Source: Actinosynnema sp040640215 (GTDB lineage: Bacteria; Actinomycetota; Actinomycetes; Mycobacteriales; Pseudonocardiaceae). Taken from it: 64,000 bases of DNA. The translations under genes and the position numbers were made by a program. Below are positions 1 through 10,126 of the stretch, piece after piece. Numbering within the stretch: the first letter of the stretch is position 1; every line of letters begins with the position of its first letter. The stretch lies in NCBI RefSeq assembly GCF_040640215.1, contig NZ_JBFABG010000013.1, positions 62,001-126,000 on the forward strand, written 5' to 3'. The notes beneath the pieces are model-generated. The model was not told the DNA's origin. It did not search any database and saw only the letters and a list, made by a program, of their open reading frames with translations.

Positions 1-3000
1 CGAACAGGGTGAGGCTGGTGCTGTAGTTGGAGTTCGCCTTGAGGCGCTGGGTGCTGATCCAGGTCGGCCCGTCGGTGCGCAGGCCGTACTCGAAGCGGAC
101 CGACGGACCCTGCCCGCCGGCCTTGGAGCGGCCGGGTGCCCACGCCTCGACGAGCCGGCCCAGCGGGTCGAACCGGAAGTCGGACCGGTTGCCGTTGGCG
201 TCGGCGGTGGCCACCACCGCGCCCCACGCGGGGTCGAGCGTGTTGACGGTGGTGTGGCCGAGGGCGTTGGTCTCGGCGGTGGCGGTGACCGGTCCGGTGG
301 CCGGCGAGTACGCCTTGGTGGTCTTGCGGTCCAGGGCGTCGTAGCTGTCCAGCGGGCGGCCGTACCGGTCGAACGTGCCGCGCTGCCGGGTGGCGTACCC
401 GATCGTGCCGCCGACCGACGACATGGCCTCGACCCTGGTGGTGTCGCCCGTGGTGGGTGCCTCGCCGAACGCGCGGCCGTCGTAGTGGAACCGCTGGTCG
501 CCGATCAGGTCACGCGGCCACACGGCGGCGGTCCCGCACCTGACGCCGACCGTGACCTCCCGGCCGGGCAACGAGAGCAGCCACGTCCCCGGGTTGCGGG
601 TGTAGGTCGTGGTGGTGCACCGGTCGTCGTCGGGGTCGGCGACGTCGCCGAGGTCGCTCGACTCCGTGCGCAGCCCGACGTCGTCGTAGGACAGGCGGGT
701 CTCGGTGCGGCGCGGCCCGCCGGACTCCAGCGCGGTCCGCCCGAACGTCGCCGCCGTGCGCACGATGGCCGCCTTGAGCGGTCCTTGCGCGGCGGTCTGC
801 ACCACCTTGGGGTCGTGCACGGTGCCCGTCACCTCGGCACCGCCGTCGTAGGTGGTCCGCTCGCGGAGGAACCCGTGCAGCGGCGGGTCGTCCGCGATCC
901 CGGCCACGGTCACCGCCTTGGTGCCGCCGGCCTTGAGCCGGTCGCCGTTCATGCCCCGGAAGTACCGGTACCGGGTCGTGCTCCGGGTGCGGTCCGCCGG
1001 GTTGTCCGGGTCGCCCTTGCGCACCACCACCTTCTCGTAGCCGCGCCAGTCGGTCCACGACCGGTGCTTCTCCTCGACGAACGGGTCGTCGCGGTAGGCC
1101 CACGCCGCGCCGCCCTCGTACTCGTAGGCGGTGAACTGGGTGGGCGCGCCGCCGACCCGGTCGACGAGGCCGACCGACGCCACGACGTAGCGGTGGTACC
1201 AGTCGTCGACCGGCATCGCCTTGTCCGGGGCCCACCGCACCGGGAAGCAGCGCCGCGCGTTGGTGTCCGGTGCGGGCAGCGCGCCGGCCGTGCAGTCGAC
1301 CGGCGCGTAGTTCACGTCGATCTGGCCGCCGGAGTCGGTGTGGACGGCGCGGACGCGGTTCTTGTTGCCCGGCGGCAGGCCGTCCAGCGCGCCGTTGACC
1401 CGGTTGGCCTTGTTGTCCGGGTCGGCGGTGAACGTCACCGCCGGGGTGGTCGCCTCGCCCCCGACCAGCCCGGTGTGGCCGATCCCCTTGAGCCACAAGG
1501 CGGGACTGGTGTTGTCGCCGGTGACGGGGTAGCTCTGGTCGAACGCCCAGCGCTCCACCGCGCGGTACTCGCCGCCGGACCGGATCTGGGTGGTGACGGC
1601 GGACAGCCGCTTGGTCGACCAGAACGTGGGCGAGTACTTGCCCGCGCACGTCTCGCCGCCGCAGTCCTGGTCCCACGGCACGTCCGGCCACGACGCGGGC
1701 GTCCTGGCCGCGCAGTTCGCGCCCGGCGCGCACCGGTCGACGACGTCGAAGAGCACCCGGGCGGGCGCGTCGCCGGCGACGCCGGGCCTGGTGCCGTAGT
1801 CGATCCGGCGCAGCGTGCCGCCGCGCACGTAGGAGTCGGTGGCCTTGGCCAGGTCGCGGCCGTACTTGTTGGTCTCCGGCTCGTAGGTGTAGCTCATCGA
1901 GTTGCCGTGCCGGTCCACGACGTGGTCGAGGTTCCAGCGGTAGGCCTGCCGGCAGAACGAGTCGCCGTACGCCGCCTGGTGGCACGGCTCGCCCGCGTTG
2001 TTGCCCGCGACCGGGACCGTCCAGACCGACTTGGTGGCGGCGCGCCCGTCGGGCAGCTCGTGGAGCCCGAAGGTGTACTGCGTGCCGTCGGTCGTGGTGA
2101 GCCGCCAGTACTCGCGGTTGTCGTCGCCGTTGTCGGAGCCGCCGGCGTCGGAGAACCGCTCGACGCGGCTGCCGTCGTCGTTCTTGAGGTGCCAGCGGCC
2201 GGTGGCGTCCTCGACCAGCTCACCGCTGCGGCCGGGCAGCGACAGCGTCGCGTTGTCCGAGGCCCAGCACAGGTCGCCGGTCCTGGTCTGCCCCTGGTTG
2301 CCGCCGAGGTCCGTCGCGCAGCCCTTATACCGCCGCTCGACGTACCCGGGCGAGAGGTCCCAGCCCTCGCCGACCCACGACGTCTGGCTGTTCGCGGTCG
2401 CGACCCGGCCGTCCACGGCGGCCGAGTTGTAGGACACCTCCAGCGGCGGGACGAGACCACCGGGCACGGGCGGCACCCGCAGGTCGTAGTTCCAGGAGAA
2501 CGAGCCGCTCTGCTCGGAGACCGTCCACTCGCCGGTCTGCCCCAGCGAGGTGGCCGCGTAGTCGCCCGACGGCCCGCCCGGGTCGGCGGTCACCGCGTAG
2601 GTGGTGCGGGTCGCGGAGACCGGGACGTCGGCGGACAGCGTGCCGGCGGCGGTGTCGTTGCGGGTGTTCGCCGGTTCCGGCGCGCCGTCGAGCGGGACGA
2701 ACCTGAGCCGAGAACCCCAGTCGCCGCCGTAGGCGTGCCGGAAACCCCGGTAGTCCACCGAGAGCGACACCGGCGCGGACGCCGGGACGCCGTCCGCGCG
2801 GCCGACCGCCACGACCAGGCCCGCGACACCCCGGCCGGTGGACTCGGCCTGGCGCAGCACCTCCACCCGCACCGAACCGGGAGCGCCCTCGCCCTCGACC
2901 CACAGCGGGAGCGCACCCGCCCGCGCGGCCCGCGCACCGCCCACCGGGACGGTGAACGAGCCGTGCGGCCACTGGACCACCGGCGTCCCGCGCACCTCCT

Positions 3001-3181
3001 CGGCCGCGTTCACCGCCGGCGGGGTGACCGGCACGGTGCCGCCCTCGACGGACTTGAGCTGTTGCGCGGCCTTCGGCGTCACGGCCGCCGCCGCGTGCTG
3101 CGGCACGACCACGACCAGCGCCGCACCGAGCGTCCCGCCGACGATCGCGGCCCACCAGCGCCGCGGCGATCTGCCCCTCAT
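1..3181 (-). CDS. Secreted RHS/SpvB-type giant protein, probable polymorphic toxin; 3' part cut off by the window edge
   Basis: The frame is open from the ATG at 3181 to the left edge (about 1060 codons seen, no stop). An AGG-like site (GGGGGAA) precedes this ATG; ATGs at 3202/3205 are also in frame. The N-terminus has an Arg-rich stretch and a hydrophobic core ending in AAAA, a signal peptide or membrane anchor. Residues about 230-259 contain the WNYDLRVPPVPGGLVPPLE and SYNSAAVDGR signature that opens actinobacterial RHS/SpvB proteins, and residues about 930-1020 show YD-type repeat sequence (FDRYGRPLDSYDALDRKT, FDPLGRLVEAW). Known members build a hollow beta-shell enclosing a C-terminal toxin. 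The core and toxin end lie outside the window, so toxin activity is inference. It starts 27 bases after the LamG gene stop, so the two are probably co-transcribed. Confidence 0.85.
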   Translation of the reverse strand, partial: MRGRSPRRWWAAIVGGTLGAALVVVVPQHAAAAVTPKAAQQLKSVEGGTVPVTPPAVNAAEEVRGTPVVQWPHGSFTVPVGGARAARAGALPLWVEGEGAPGSVRVEVLRQAESTGRGVAGLVVAVGRADGVPASAPVSLSVDYRGFRHAYGGDWGSRLRFVPLDGAPEPANTRNDTAAGTLSADVPVSATRTTYAVTADPGGPSGDYAATSLGQTGEWTVSEQSGSFSWNYDLRVPPVPGGLVPPLEVSYNSAAVDGRVATANSQTSWVGEGWDLSPGYVERRYKGCATDLGGNQGQTRTGDLCWASDNATLSLPGRSGELVEDATGRWHLKNDDGSRVERFSDAGGSDNGDDNREYWRLTTTDGTQYTFGLHELPDGRAATKSVWTVPVAGNNAGEPCHQAAYGDSFCRQAYRWNLDHVVDRHGNSMSYTYEPETNKYGRDLAKATDSYVRGGTLRRIDYGTRPGVAGDAPARVLFDVVDRCAPGANCAARTPASWPDVPWDQDCGGETCAGKYSPTFWSTKRLSAVTTQIRSGGEYRAVERWAFDQSYPVTGDNTSPALWLKGIGHTGLVGGEATTPAVTFTADPDNKANRVNGALDGLPPGNKNRVRAVHTDSGGQIDVNYAPVDCTAGALPAPDTNARRCFPVRWAPDKAMPVDDWYHRYVVASVGLVDRVGGAPTQFTAYEYEGGAAWAYRDDPFVEEKHRSWTDWRGYEKVVVRKGDPDNPADRTRSTTRYRYFRGMNGDRLKAGGTKAVTVAGIADDPPLHGFLRERTTYDGGAEVTGTVHDPKVVQTAAQGPLKAAIVRTAATFGRTALESGGPRRTETRLSYDDVGLRTESSDLGDVADPDDDRCTTTTYTRNPGTWLLSLPGREVTVGVRCGTAAVWPRDLIGDQRFHYDGRAFGEAPTTGDTTRVEAMSSVGGTIGYATRQRGTFDRYGRPLDSYDALDRKTTKAYSPATGPVTATAETNALGHTTVNTLDPAWGAVVATADANGNRSDFRFDPLGRLVEAWAPGRSKAGGQGPSVRFEYGLRTDGPTWISTQRLKANSNYSTSLTLF

Positions 3182-3208
3182 CGGGGTTCCCCCATCCCTC
3201 ATCATGGC

Positions 3209-6200
3209 CTACACCTGCCGCTTCACGTGGCCGAGCACGCGGTCTCGCGTGCCGCCCTCGCAGCCGGGGTCGAGCGTCTCGAACAGCTCGTTCGTACCGT
3301 TGGCCTTGCAGCGCAGCAGCGGGACGTCCGCCGTCGCCGTCGGCGCGGGCCACACCGCCCCGGTCCACTCCACGACCTGGCCGCCCTCGCAATCGCCCTG
3401 CGCGGACAGGAAGTAGTCGCGGTCCCGGCGGCACACGTACAGCCCCGTCGTGCCGGGCTGGGCGGTGCTCGCGATCACGCCGAGCGACGCCTCGGCCCGG
3501 TAGGTCGCGGCCACCTGGTGCGCGCCGGAGCGGTGCTCGCCGCTCGCGTCCAGCTCCCGGTACCGGGTCAGGTGGGCTTCGGCGAGGCTGTGGCCCAGCA
3601 CCGAAACGGTGCGCTGGCCCTCGCAGTCGGCGTGCGGCGACACGAACCTCTCGCCGGTCGTCGTCACCGAGCAGCGGTGCAGGGTCAGGGTCGGCACGTC
3701 GGCGGGTGCCGTCGCGTAGACCGTGCCCAGCTCGCCGACCACCCGTTCGCCCTCGCACGCGGCGTCGACGGAGGTGAACTCGTCCTCGCCGACGAGGCAC
3801 GAGTGCAGCACCCGCGTGCCGGCCGCGCCCCGAGGTGCCGGGAAGCCCAGCGGTGCCTCGAAGTGGTAGCCGCGCGGTGCGCCGCCCAGCGTCGTCACGT
3901 GCGCCGCGCCGTGGCCGACCCAGCGGGCGAACTGCCCGTTCTTCAGCGTCGGCGGCGGCGGTTGCGGATCGCGGGTGTCGTCCACGACCTGGTCCTCGGT
4001 GCGCACGCCGGTGTGCACGCGGACCTGGTCGACCTCGCCGCCCCAGAACCGGTCGCCCCGGCTGTGCAGCTTGGCGCGCCCGATCACCAGGTCGCCGGGG
4101 ATGTCGGACAGCGTGACGTCGGGCGGGATCGGGGTGACCGCCACGAGCGCGCTGTTGACGTAGAGCCGCACTTGGCGGTCCGCGTGGTCGTAGACGCCGG
4201 TCAGTTGCGTCCACTCCCCCGTCCTCGCCGCTTCGGGCGAGTCCGCGCCGAGCATCACCGGGACGTCGGCGTCACCCGCCGACACCGCGAAGGACCACAC
4301 CTTGCGGTCGGGCCGGTAGCGCAGCGCGAACCCGGACGCCTTCGCGCCGTCCTGGCTCACGGCGGTCTGCCAGTTCCCGTTCGCGTTCTCCAGCCGCACG
4401 TGGGCGGACACGGTGAAACTGCTGTCCGTGCGCACCGCGTGCGCACCGGTCTCCACCTGCCCGCTCACGCCGTCGAGCCGCACGGACCCGCCGCCGACCA
4501 CGGACAGGTCGCTCCAGGACGCACCACCGCGCAGGGTGCCCACGCGCTGGTTGCCGGAGGCGTCGCCCGCTGTGGCACCGGACTTCTCGTCCAACTGCCA
4601 GAAGCCCTCCTCCGCCGTCGGGTGGCCGGCCAGGTCGTGCAGCTCGCGGTCGGACAGCAGCCGGTCGTAGACCCGCACGTCGTCGATCGAGCCGCGGAAG
4701 TGGTCGACCTTGGCGCGCGAGGCCAGGGCGCGACCGATCTGCACCGCGCCGCCCGCGTGCCACGGCGTGCTCTGCTTGGCGGTCCGCGCCTGCCGGACGC
4801 CGTCCACGTGCAGCGACACCGTCCCGGTCGCGCGGTCGAACACACCCGCCAGGTGGGTCCACCGCCCGACGACCGCAGGGGTGTCGGACGCCGCGACCAA
4901 CCGCGTGGTGTCCGCGTCGGCCGCCGGCATCATGAAGTTCCACCTGCCGTCGGGGTTGAGCTGGAGGAAGAACCCGCTCATCACGGTGCCGTCCTGGCTG
5001 ACGGCGGTGCGCCACGGGCCGCCGGGCTCCACCAGGTCGGTGCGCACCCAGGCGGCGACGGTGAAGGTCGAGTCGGTGCGGGTCGCCGGACCGGTCGTGG
5101 CCACGTTGCCCCTGCCGTCCAGGTGCAGCGCGTCGTCCTGGCGGCCGGCGGTCCAGGCCCCGCCGCGCGCGCCGGCGACCGAGGACACGATCGTCCCGTT
5201 GTTGCCGCGACCCGACCCGTCCGGCGCGTCGAAGGTGGGCCAGTAGCCGTCGAGCCGCCACTGGCCCACGGCGGGCGTGCCCGCCCCGGCGCGGAAGTGG
5301 TAGCGGCGCAGGTCGCTCAGGTTGCCCGCGCGGTCGACGCTGCGCGCGTAGAGGTCGAGCCAGGCGTCGTTCGGCGGGGTGACCAGGGCGGTCGCGGTGC
5401 CGTCGGTGGCCGCGACCCGGCGCTTGGGCTGGTCGTGCAGGTCGTACTCGAACGCGACGACGTCCGCGACACCCTCGGCGGACAGCGTGAACGAGCCGGT
5501 GCGCCCGACCCCGCCGCCGACGCCGTTCTCCGGGTAGTCGGTGGAGGACACCAGCGGGGCCTTGTCCGGCCGGGTCGTGTCGATGGTCGCCTCGCACCAC
5601 CCCGACCAGCCGCCCCAGTCGACGTCGTCGTAGGCGGCGGCGCGCCAGGCGAGCGTGTCGCCGTGGGCGTAGGTGCCCGGGGCGAGGGTGACGCCGAAGG
5701 TCGTGCCGGAGGACTGGGAGAGCGTCGTGGCCTCGCCCTTCTTCGCGCCGTTGCGCACGTACCACTCGAACTTGACCTTCAGGCCGCCGCCGTCCGGGTC
5801 GGACCCGGTCGCGGTCAACCGGGGCCCGGTGGTCGACAGGTGCGGCTGGCCCGGCACCACCGCGCAGGCCCGGCCGTCGACGGTCGGCGTGCCGGGCACG
5901 TTCGGGAGGCTGTTGTAGCGGACGACGATCGAGGGGTTGTCGGGGTTGAACTTCTTCCACGACTTGGAGTCGCCCTCGTCGACCGCCTTGAGCATCAGCG
6001 TCGTGGTGGGCGTCCGGGTGGTGACGGCGTTGACCACCGCGCCGGTGACGTCGAAGCCCAGCCACTTGGCCGGGCACGAGGAGCTGTACCCGGCGGCGAC
6101 GTGGTGCCGGCCGAGCTCCTGCCCGATCCACGGCTGGGTGTTCCAGGTCGTGCCCGCGTGGACGGCCCCCGTCTCGTGCAGGCCGACCGGGCGCGCCTCG

Positions 6201-7228
6201 CACGAGGGCGCGTAGGTCTCGAACGCGTTGAACTCCGCGCCCAGGACGTGCTTGCCGATCAGCGAGGAGGTGTCGAACTGGAAGTAGCTGCGGGCCAGCA
6301 CGACCGGCGACTCCCAGGCGCTGTAGCCGACCTTGGCGGTCCGGTCGCTGTCGCCGAACCAGTAGGACTGGCCCCGGTAGCGGTCCGGGGTGCCGTAGAC
6401 CAGCGCCCACGCCGCCCGGCCCGCGCCCATGTCCGGGTCGATCTCCACCGGGTAGGTGGTGTCCGCGCCGGTGAGCAGCCCCTGGTCGGGCGTGAGGGTG
6501 ATCCGGTCCGGACCGACCTCCACCGGCACGGCCTGCTCGACGCGCTTGCCGTCCCACATCTTCGGGGTCCCGGCGTGGAACACGTCCGCGCCGGACGGGT
6601 CCTCCGCGACCACCGCGCCCACGCCGTCGCGCTTGAGCGCCACGCCACGGGTCTTGAGCCCGAACGAGAGCGAGCGGAGCGCGGGATCGCGGGCCGCCGC
6701 GCGGTCCTTGACGACGAACACCTTGGCGTAGCCGTGCCGCAGCGCCCGCATCCGCAGGTCCACACCGGGCAGCACGTCGCGGTAGGTGGCGAGGTCCCCG
6801 GCCAGCTCGGGCCGGGGCAGGGGTTCCGGCCAGCTCAGCTCGACCCGCCGGTCGCCCTCGACGAGGGTGACCAGCGGCCCGGTGCCGCCCGGTGAGAACG
6901 CGACGTCGACCGCGCCGGCGGCGGGGCGCACCGCGTCGGAGAACCGCAGGGTGGTGTCGATCGGCACCCACCTGCCGTCCCGGCGACCGCGCACCGGGAC
7001 GGGGTGCTGCTCCAGGGTGTGGCTGCCGTCGGGGTTCGCGAACACCCGGGTGGTGGGCGAGGTCCGCTCCGGGACCTCGACCCGCTGACCGGTGGCGCGC
7101 GCTTCCGCCTCGGGTGTCGCCGCCGCCGGTGGCGGCTCGGCTCTCCCGGCCGGCGGGTGGACCGCCGACACGGCACCGACCACCGCCAGGAGTACTGCGA
7201 CCAGGGGAACGGCCCGCTGCCCGACCAT
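3209..7228 (-). CDS. Secreted LamG-domain protein with DNRLRE-like region and C-terminal CEG repeats
   Basis: 1339 aa from the ATG at 7228, preceded by GGCGGAA. A signal peptide (VPLVAVLLAVVGAVSA) opens the protein. Residues about 40-270 form an RHS-neighbour type N-terminal region, about 290-440 a DNRLRE-like domain (YFQFDTSSL, WNTQPW, LGFDVTGAV), about 450-640 Ig-like segments, then two LamG/concanavalin-like jellyroll domains at about 655-865 and 876-1078 (each with FTVxAxVR, SQDG, IDDVRVYD-like strands). Residues about 1140-1339 hold four short repeats with the pattern LxxC...F...CEG...LG. LamG modules bind carbohydrate or adhesion partners, so this is an extracellular binding protein. 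It lies directly upstream of the RHS gene, a common actinobacterial pairing. Exact ligand unknown. Confidence 0.85.
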   Translation of the reverse strand: MVGQRAVPLVAVLLAVVGAVSAVHPPAGRAEPPPAAATPEAEARATGQRVEVPERTSPTTRVFANPDGSHTLEQHPVPVRGRRDGRWVPIDTTLRFSDAVRPAAGAVDVAFSPGGTGPLVTLVEGDRRVELSWPEPLPRPELAGDLATYRDVLPGVDLRMRALRHGYAKVFVVKDRAAARDPALRSLSFGLKTRGVALKRDGVGAVVAEDPSGADVFHAGTPKMWDGKRVEQAVPVEVGPDRITLTPDQGLLTGADTTYPVEIDPDMGAGRAAWALVYGTPDRYRGQSYWFGDSDRTAKVGYSAWESPVVLARSYFQFDTSSLIGKHVLGAEFNAFETYAPSCEARPVGLHETGAVHAGTTWNTQPWIGQELGRHHVAAGYSSSCPAKWLGFDVTGAVVNAVTTRTPTTTLMLKAVDEGDSKSWKKFNPDNPSIVVRYNSLPNVPGTPTVDGRACAVVPGQPHLSTTGPRLTATGSDPDGGGLKVKFEWYVRNGAKKGEATTLSQSSGTTFGVTLAPGTYAHGDTLAWRAAAYDDVDWGGWSGWCEATIDTTRPDKAPLVSSTDYPENGVGGGVGRTGSFTLSAEGVADVVAFEYDLHDQPKRRVAATDGTATALVTPPNDAWLDLYARSVDRAGNLSDLRRYHFRAGAGTPAVGQWRLDGYWPTFDAPDGSGRGNNGTIVSSVAGARGGAWTAGRQDDALHLDGRGNVATTGPATRTDSTFTVAAWVRTDLVEPGGPWRTAVSQDGTVMSGFFLQLNPDGRWNFMMPAADADTTRLVAASDTPAVVGRWTHLAGVFDRATGTVSLHVDGVRQARTAKQSTPWHAGGAVQIGRALASRAKVDHFRGSIDDVRVYDRLLSDRELHDLAGHPTAEEGFWQLDEKSGATAGDASGNQRVGTLRGGASWSDLSVVGGGSVRLDGVSGQVETGAHAVRTDSSFTVSAHVRLENANGNWQTAVSQDGAKASGFALRYRPDRKVWSFAVSAGDADVPVMLGADSPEAARTGEWTQLTGVYDHADRQVRLYVNSALVAVTPIPPDVTLSDIPGDLVIGRAKLHSRGDRFWGGEVDQVRVHTGVRTEDQVVDDTRDPQPPPPTLKNGQFARWVGHGAAHVTTLGGAPRGYHFEAPLGFPAPRGAAGTRVLHSCLVGEDEFTSVDAACEGERVVGELGTVYATAPADVPTLTLHRCSVTTTGERFVSPHADCEGQRTVSVLGHSLAEAHLTRYRELDASGEHRSGAHQVAATYRAEASLGVIASTAQPGTTGLYVCRRDRDYFLSAQGDCEGGQVVEWTGAVWPAPTATADVPLLRCKANGTNELFETLDPGCEGGTRDRVLGHVKRQV

Positions 7229-7369
7229 AGGGTTCCGCCTTCACGAGTTCGTGGGGTTGGATCGGGCGCATCGTCGGAAGTCGATCTTGAGGGAATGTTG
7301 AATCCGCGTTCTCCCCCGCACCGCCCACCCGGCAGAATCAACGCCCTGGGGCTCTCGGGGGGAGATGTC
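7229..7369. promoter_or_regulatory. Divergent promoter region between LamG/RHS operon and SARP regulator
   Basis: The 141-base gap separates divergent starts at 7228 and 7370. It holds the inverted repeat CACGA-GT-TCGTG (7243-7254) and the ribosome site GGGGGGAG (7357-7364) that fixes the GTG start at 7370. The proximity suggests, but does not show, that the SARP protein controls the LamG/RHS genes. Confidence 0.4.
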
Positions 7370-10126
7370 GTGCTGGAGTTCTGCCTGCTCGGTCCGGTCC
7401 AGGTGCGCTCGGCGGACCGGGTGCTCGACATCGGGCATGCCCGTCAGCGCAGCGTGCTCGCCGCGCTCGCGGTGGACGTGAACGCGCCGGTCACCGCGGA
7501 CCAGCTACTCGACCGGGTCTGGGGCCACCAACCGCCGCAGACCGCGCGCGGCACGCTGTCCACCTACCTGACCCGCCTGCGCCAGGCGCTGCCGCCGGAC
7601 GAGGCGTCGATCGTCCGGCGGGCCGGCGGCTACGCCCTGACCACCGAGTCCGCCGCGATCGACCTGGTGCGCTTCCGGGACCTGCTGGAACGGGCGCGCG
7701 ACAGCGACGACGACACGGCCGCCGCGCTGTTCACCGAGGGGTTGGGCCTGTGGCGGGACGATCCGCTGCGGGACCTGGAGACGCCGTGGGCGGTGGGCGT
7801 GCGGCACGTCCTGCACCACCAGCGGCACGCGGCCGAAGCGGACCTCGTCGACGTCCAACTGCGCCGGGGCCGGCACGCCGGCGTGCTCGGCGAGCTGCTC
7901 GACCGCGCCGCCGACCACCCGCTGGACGAGCGGGTCGCGGGCCAGCTCATCCTCGCCCTCTACCGGGACGGCCGCGCGGCCGACGCGCTCGCCCACTACG
8001 ACCGGTTCCGCGCGCGCCTGGCCGACGAGCTGGGCACCGACCCGGCCCCGCCCCTGCGCGCGCTGCACGAGGCCGTCCTCAACGCCGACGCGACCGTGCT
8101 CGCGCCGTCGCCCGCGTCCCGGACCGCGTCCCGGCCGCGCCAACTGCCGCCGCCGCCCCTGGCCTTCACCGGCCGGGCCCGCGAGGTGGCCGGGCTGACC
8201 GAGCGCCTCGCCGCGGCCGGCCCCACGGTGGTGATCTCGGCGATCGGCGGGTCCGGCGGGATCGGCAAGACCTGGCTCGCGCTGCACTGGGCCCACCAGC
8301 ACGCCCACCGCTTCCCCGACGGCCAGCTCTACGCGAACCTGCGCGGCTTCGACCCGAGCTCCGCGCCGCTCGCACCCACCGCCGCGCTGCGCGGCTTCCT
8401 CGCCGCGCTCGGCGTCACCGAGCAGGAGATCCCCCCGGACGTGCAGGCCCAGGCCGGGCTGTACCGCAGCCTGGTCGCGGACCGCCGGCTGCTGGTGCTG
8501 CTGGACAACGCGGCCGACTCGGCGCAGGTGGCCGACCTGCTGCCGAGCGGCCCCACCTGCACCACGCTGATCACCACCCGGCAGCCGCTGACCGGTCTGG
8601 TCACCGCGCACGGCGCGCACCCGGTCACCCTCGACGTGCTGGACGACGCCGAGGCGCGCGAGCTGCTGCGCCGCAGGCTGGGCGAGGACCGGCTCGCCGC
8701 CGAGCCCGAGGCGGCGGCCGAGCTGGTGCGGCACTGCGCCGGCCTGCCCCTGGCGCTGAGCATCGTCGCCGCGCACGCCGCCGTCACGCCGACCTCGTCC
8801 CTGGCCCGCCTCGCCACCGACCTGCGCGACCAGGCGGGCGCGCTGGACGTGCTGGACACCGGAGACGCCGGGCTCAACCTGCGCGCGGTGTTCTCGGTGT
8901 CCTACCGCGCGCTCAGCCCGGACGCCGCGCGGCTGGCCGAGCTGATCGCCCTGGCCCCGGGTCCCGACCTGTCCTTCGCCGCCGCGCGCGCCCTGTCGCC
9001 GGACCGCACGGCGGCCCTGCTCCGCGAGCTGGTCAACGCGCACCTGGTGGGCGAGTCCGTGCCCGGCCGGTACCGGATGCACGACCTGGTGCGGCTCGAC
9101 GCGGCCGAGCGGGGCCGCGCGGCGTTGTCCGAGGACGAGCGCGCGGCGGCGCTGAGCACCTTGATCGACTACTACGTGACCAACGCGTTCCGCCGGGACC
9201 GCGTCCTGGACCCGCACCGCGTGCCGATCGCCGTGGACGTGCCCGAAGACGACAGCGTGGACAACGCGTCGGTCGTGGCGTGGTTCGAGGCCGAACACCC
9301 GTGCCTGGTGGCCACCCAGCTCGCCGCCGCCGCGAGCGGCCGGCACCGGGACGTCGTGCACATCGCGTGGACGATGACCAGCTTCCACCGCCGGCGCGGG
9401 CACATGCACGCGCTGGTCCTGCTGTGGCAGCAGGCGGTCGAGGCCGCCGCGCTGCTCGGGGACACCGCGACGCTGGCGGAGTCCCACCGCCACCTCGGCG
9501 ACGCGTACCGCAACACCGACCGCGAGGGCCTGGGGATCAAGCACCTGCACATCGCCTTGGCCATGGCGGAGGCCGACGGCGACGTCGAGGGCCAGGTGGT
9601 GGCGAACCGGGGGCTGGCCGTGGCGCACGCCGAGATCGGGGATCACCGGACCGCCCTGGACCACGCGCTGCGCACGCTGGAGCTGGTGCGGTACGTCGAC
9701 CACCCCGGCTGGCAGGCCGACGCCCACAACACCGTCGGCTGGTACCACTCGCAACTGGGCCAGTTCGACCAGGCCCGCGCGCAGTGCGAGGCGGCCCTGG
9801 CCCGCAGCCGGGAGATCCACGACCAGGACACCGAGGGCAACAGCCTGGACAGCCTCGGCTACATCGCCCACCGGACCGGCGACCACGCCCGCGCGGCCGA
9901 GTACTACACGCTGGCGCTGGAGATCTGGCGGGAGAAGAGCTTCACCTACGAGGAGGCGGAACTCCTGGAGCGCCTCGGCGAGGCGCGCTTCGACGCGGGC
10001 GCGCGCGACCTGGCGGTCGAGGCGTGGGAACGCGCCCTGTCGATGTACCGGGACCAGGGCCGGGGCTCCGAAGCCCAGCGGCTGGAAGAACGCCTGGTCG
10101 TCGAGGACCGGCCGCCCGCCCGGTGA
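7370..10126 (+). CDS. AfsR/SARP-family transcriptional regulator (OmpR-type DNA binding, BTAD, NB-ARC, TPR)
   Basis: 918 aa. The GTG at 7370 is chosen because GGGGGGAG ends five bases upstream; the open frame extends further 5' but without family sequence. Order: winged-helix OmpR/PhoB-type DNA-binding domain (residues about 1-95, LGPVQV, QRSVLAALA, LLDRVWG, YLTRLR), bacterial transcriptional activation domain (about 100-245, ending RARLADELGTDPAPPLRALHE), NB-ARC ATPase (about 265-560, P-loop GGSGGIGKT, LLVLLDNA Walker B, GLPLAL), then a TPR array to the end. Such proteins are signal-integrating activators, often of secondary metabolism or secreted-protein genes; the target here is unknown. 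The divergent LamG/RHS operon is the nearest candidate. Confidence 0.93.
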   Translation: MLEFCLLGPVQVRSADRVLDIGHARQRSVLAALAVDVNAPVTADQLLDRVWGHQPPQTARGTLSTYLTRLRQALPPDEASIVRRAGGYALTTESAAIDLVRFRDLLERARDSDDDTAAALFTEGLGLWRDDPLRDLETPWAVGVRHVLHHQRHAAEADLVDVQLRRGRHAGVLGELLDRAADHPLDERVAGQLILALYRDGRAADALAHYDRFRARLADELGTDPAPPLRALHEAVLNADATVLAPSPASRTASRPRQLPPPPLAFTGRAREVAGLTERLAAAGPTVVISAIGGSGGIGKTWLALHWAHQHAHRFPDGQLYANLRGFDPSSAPLAPTAALRGFLAALGVTEQEIPPDVQAQAGLYRSLVADRRLLVLLDNAADSAQVADLLPSGPTCTTLITTRQPLTGLVTAHGAHPVTLDVLDDAEARELLRRRLGEDRLAAEPEAAAELVRHCAGLPLALSIVAAHAAVTPTSSLARLATDLRDQAGALDVLDTGDAGLNLRAVFSVSYRALSPDAARLAELIALAPGPDLSFAAARALSPDRTAALLRELVNAHLVGESVPGRYRMHDLVRLDAAERGRAALSEDERAAALSTLIDYYVTNAFRRDRVLDPHRVPIAVDVPEDDSVDNASVVAWFEAEHPCLVATQLAAAASGRHRDVVHIAWTMTSFHRRRGHMHALVLLWQQAVEAAALLGDTATLAESHRHLGDAYRNTDREGLGIKHLHIALAMAEADGDVEGQVVANRGLAVAHAEIGDHRTALDHALRTLELVRYVDHPGWQADAHNTVGWYHSQLGQFDQARAQCEAALARSREIHDQDTEGNSLDSLGYIAHRTGDHARAAEYYTLALEIWREKSFTYEEAELLERLGEARFDAGARDLAVEAWERALSMYRDQGRGSEAQRLEERLVVEDRPPAR

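Noticed and set aside
254..6895. A 2213-codon open frame on the plus strand across the LamG/RHS region
   Set aside because: It is antisense to the LamG and RHS genes, has Arg/Gly/Val-rich composition without any domain, and is the usual high-GC shadow frame.
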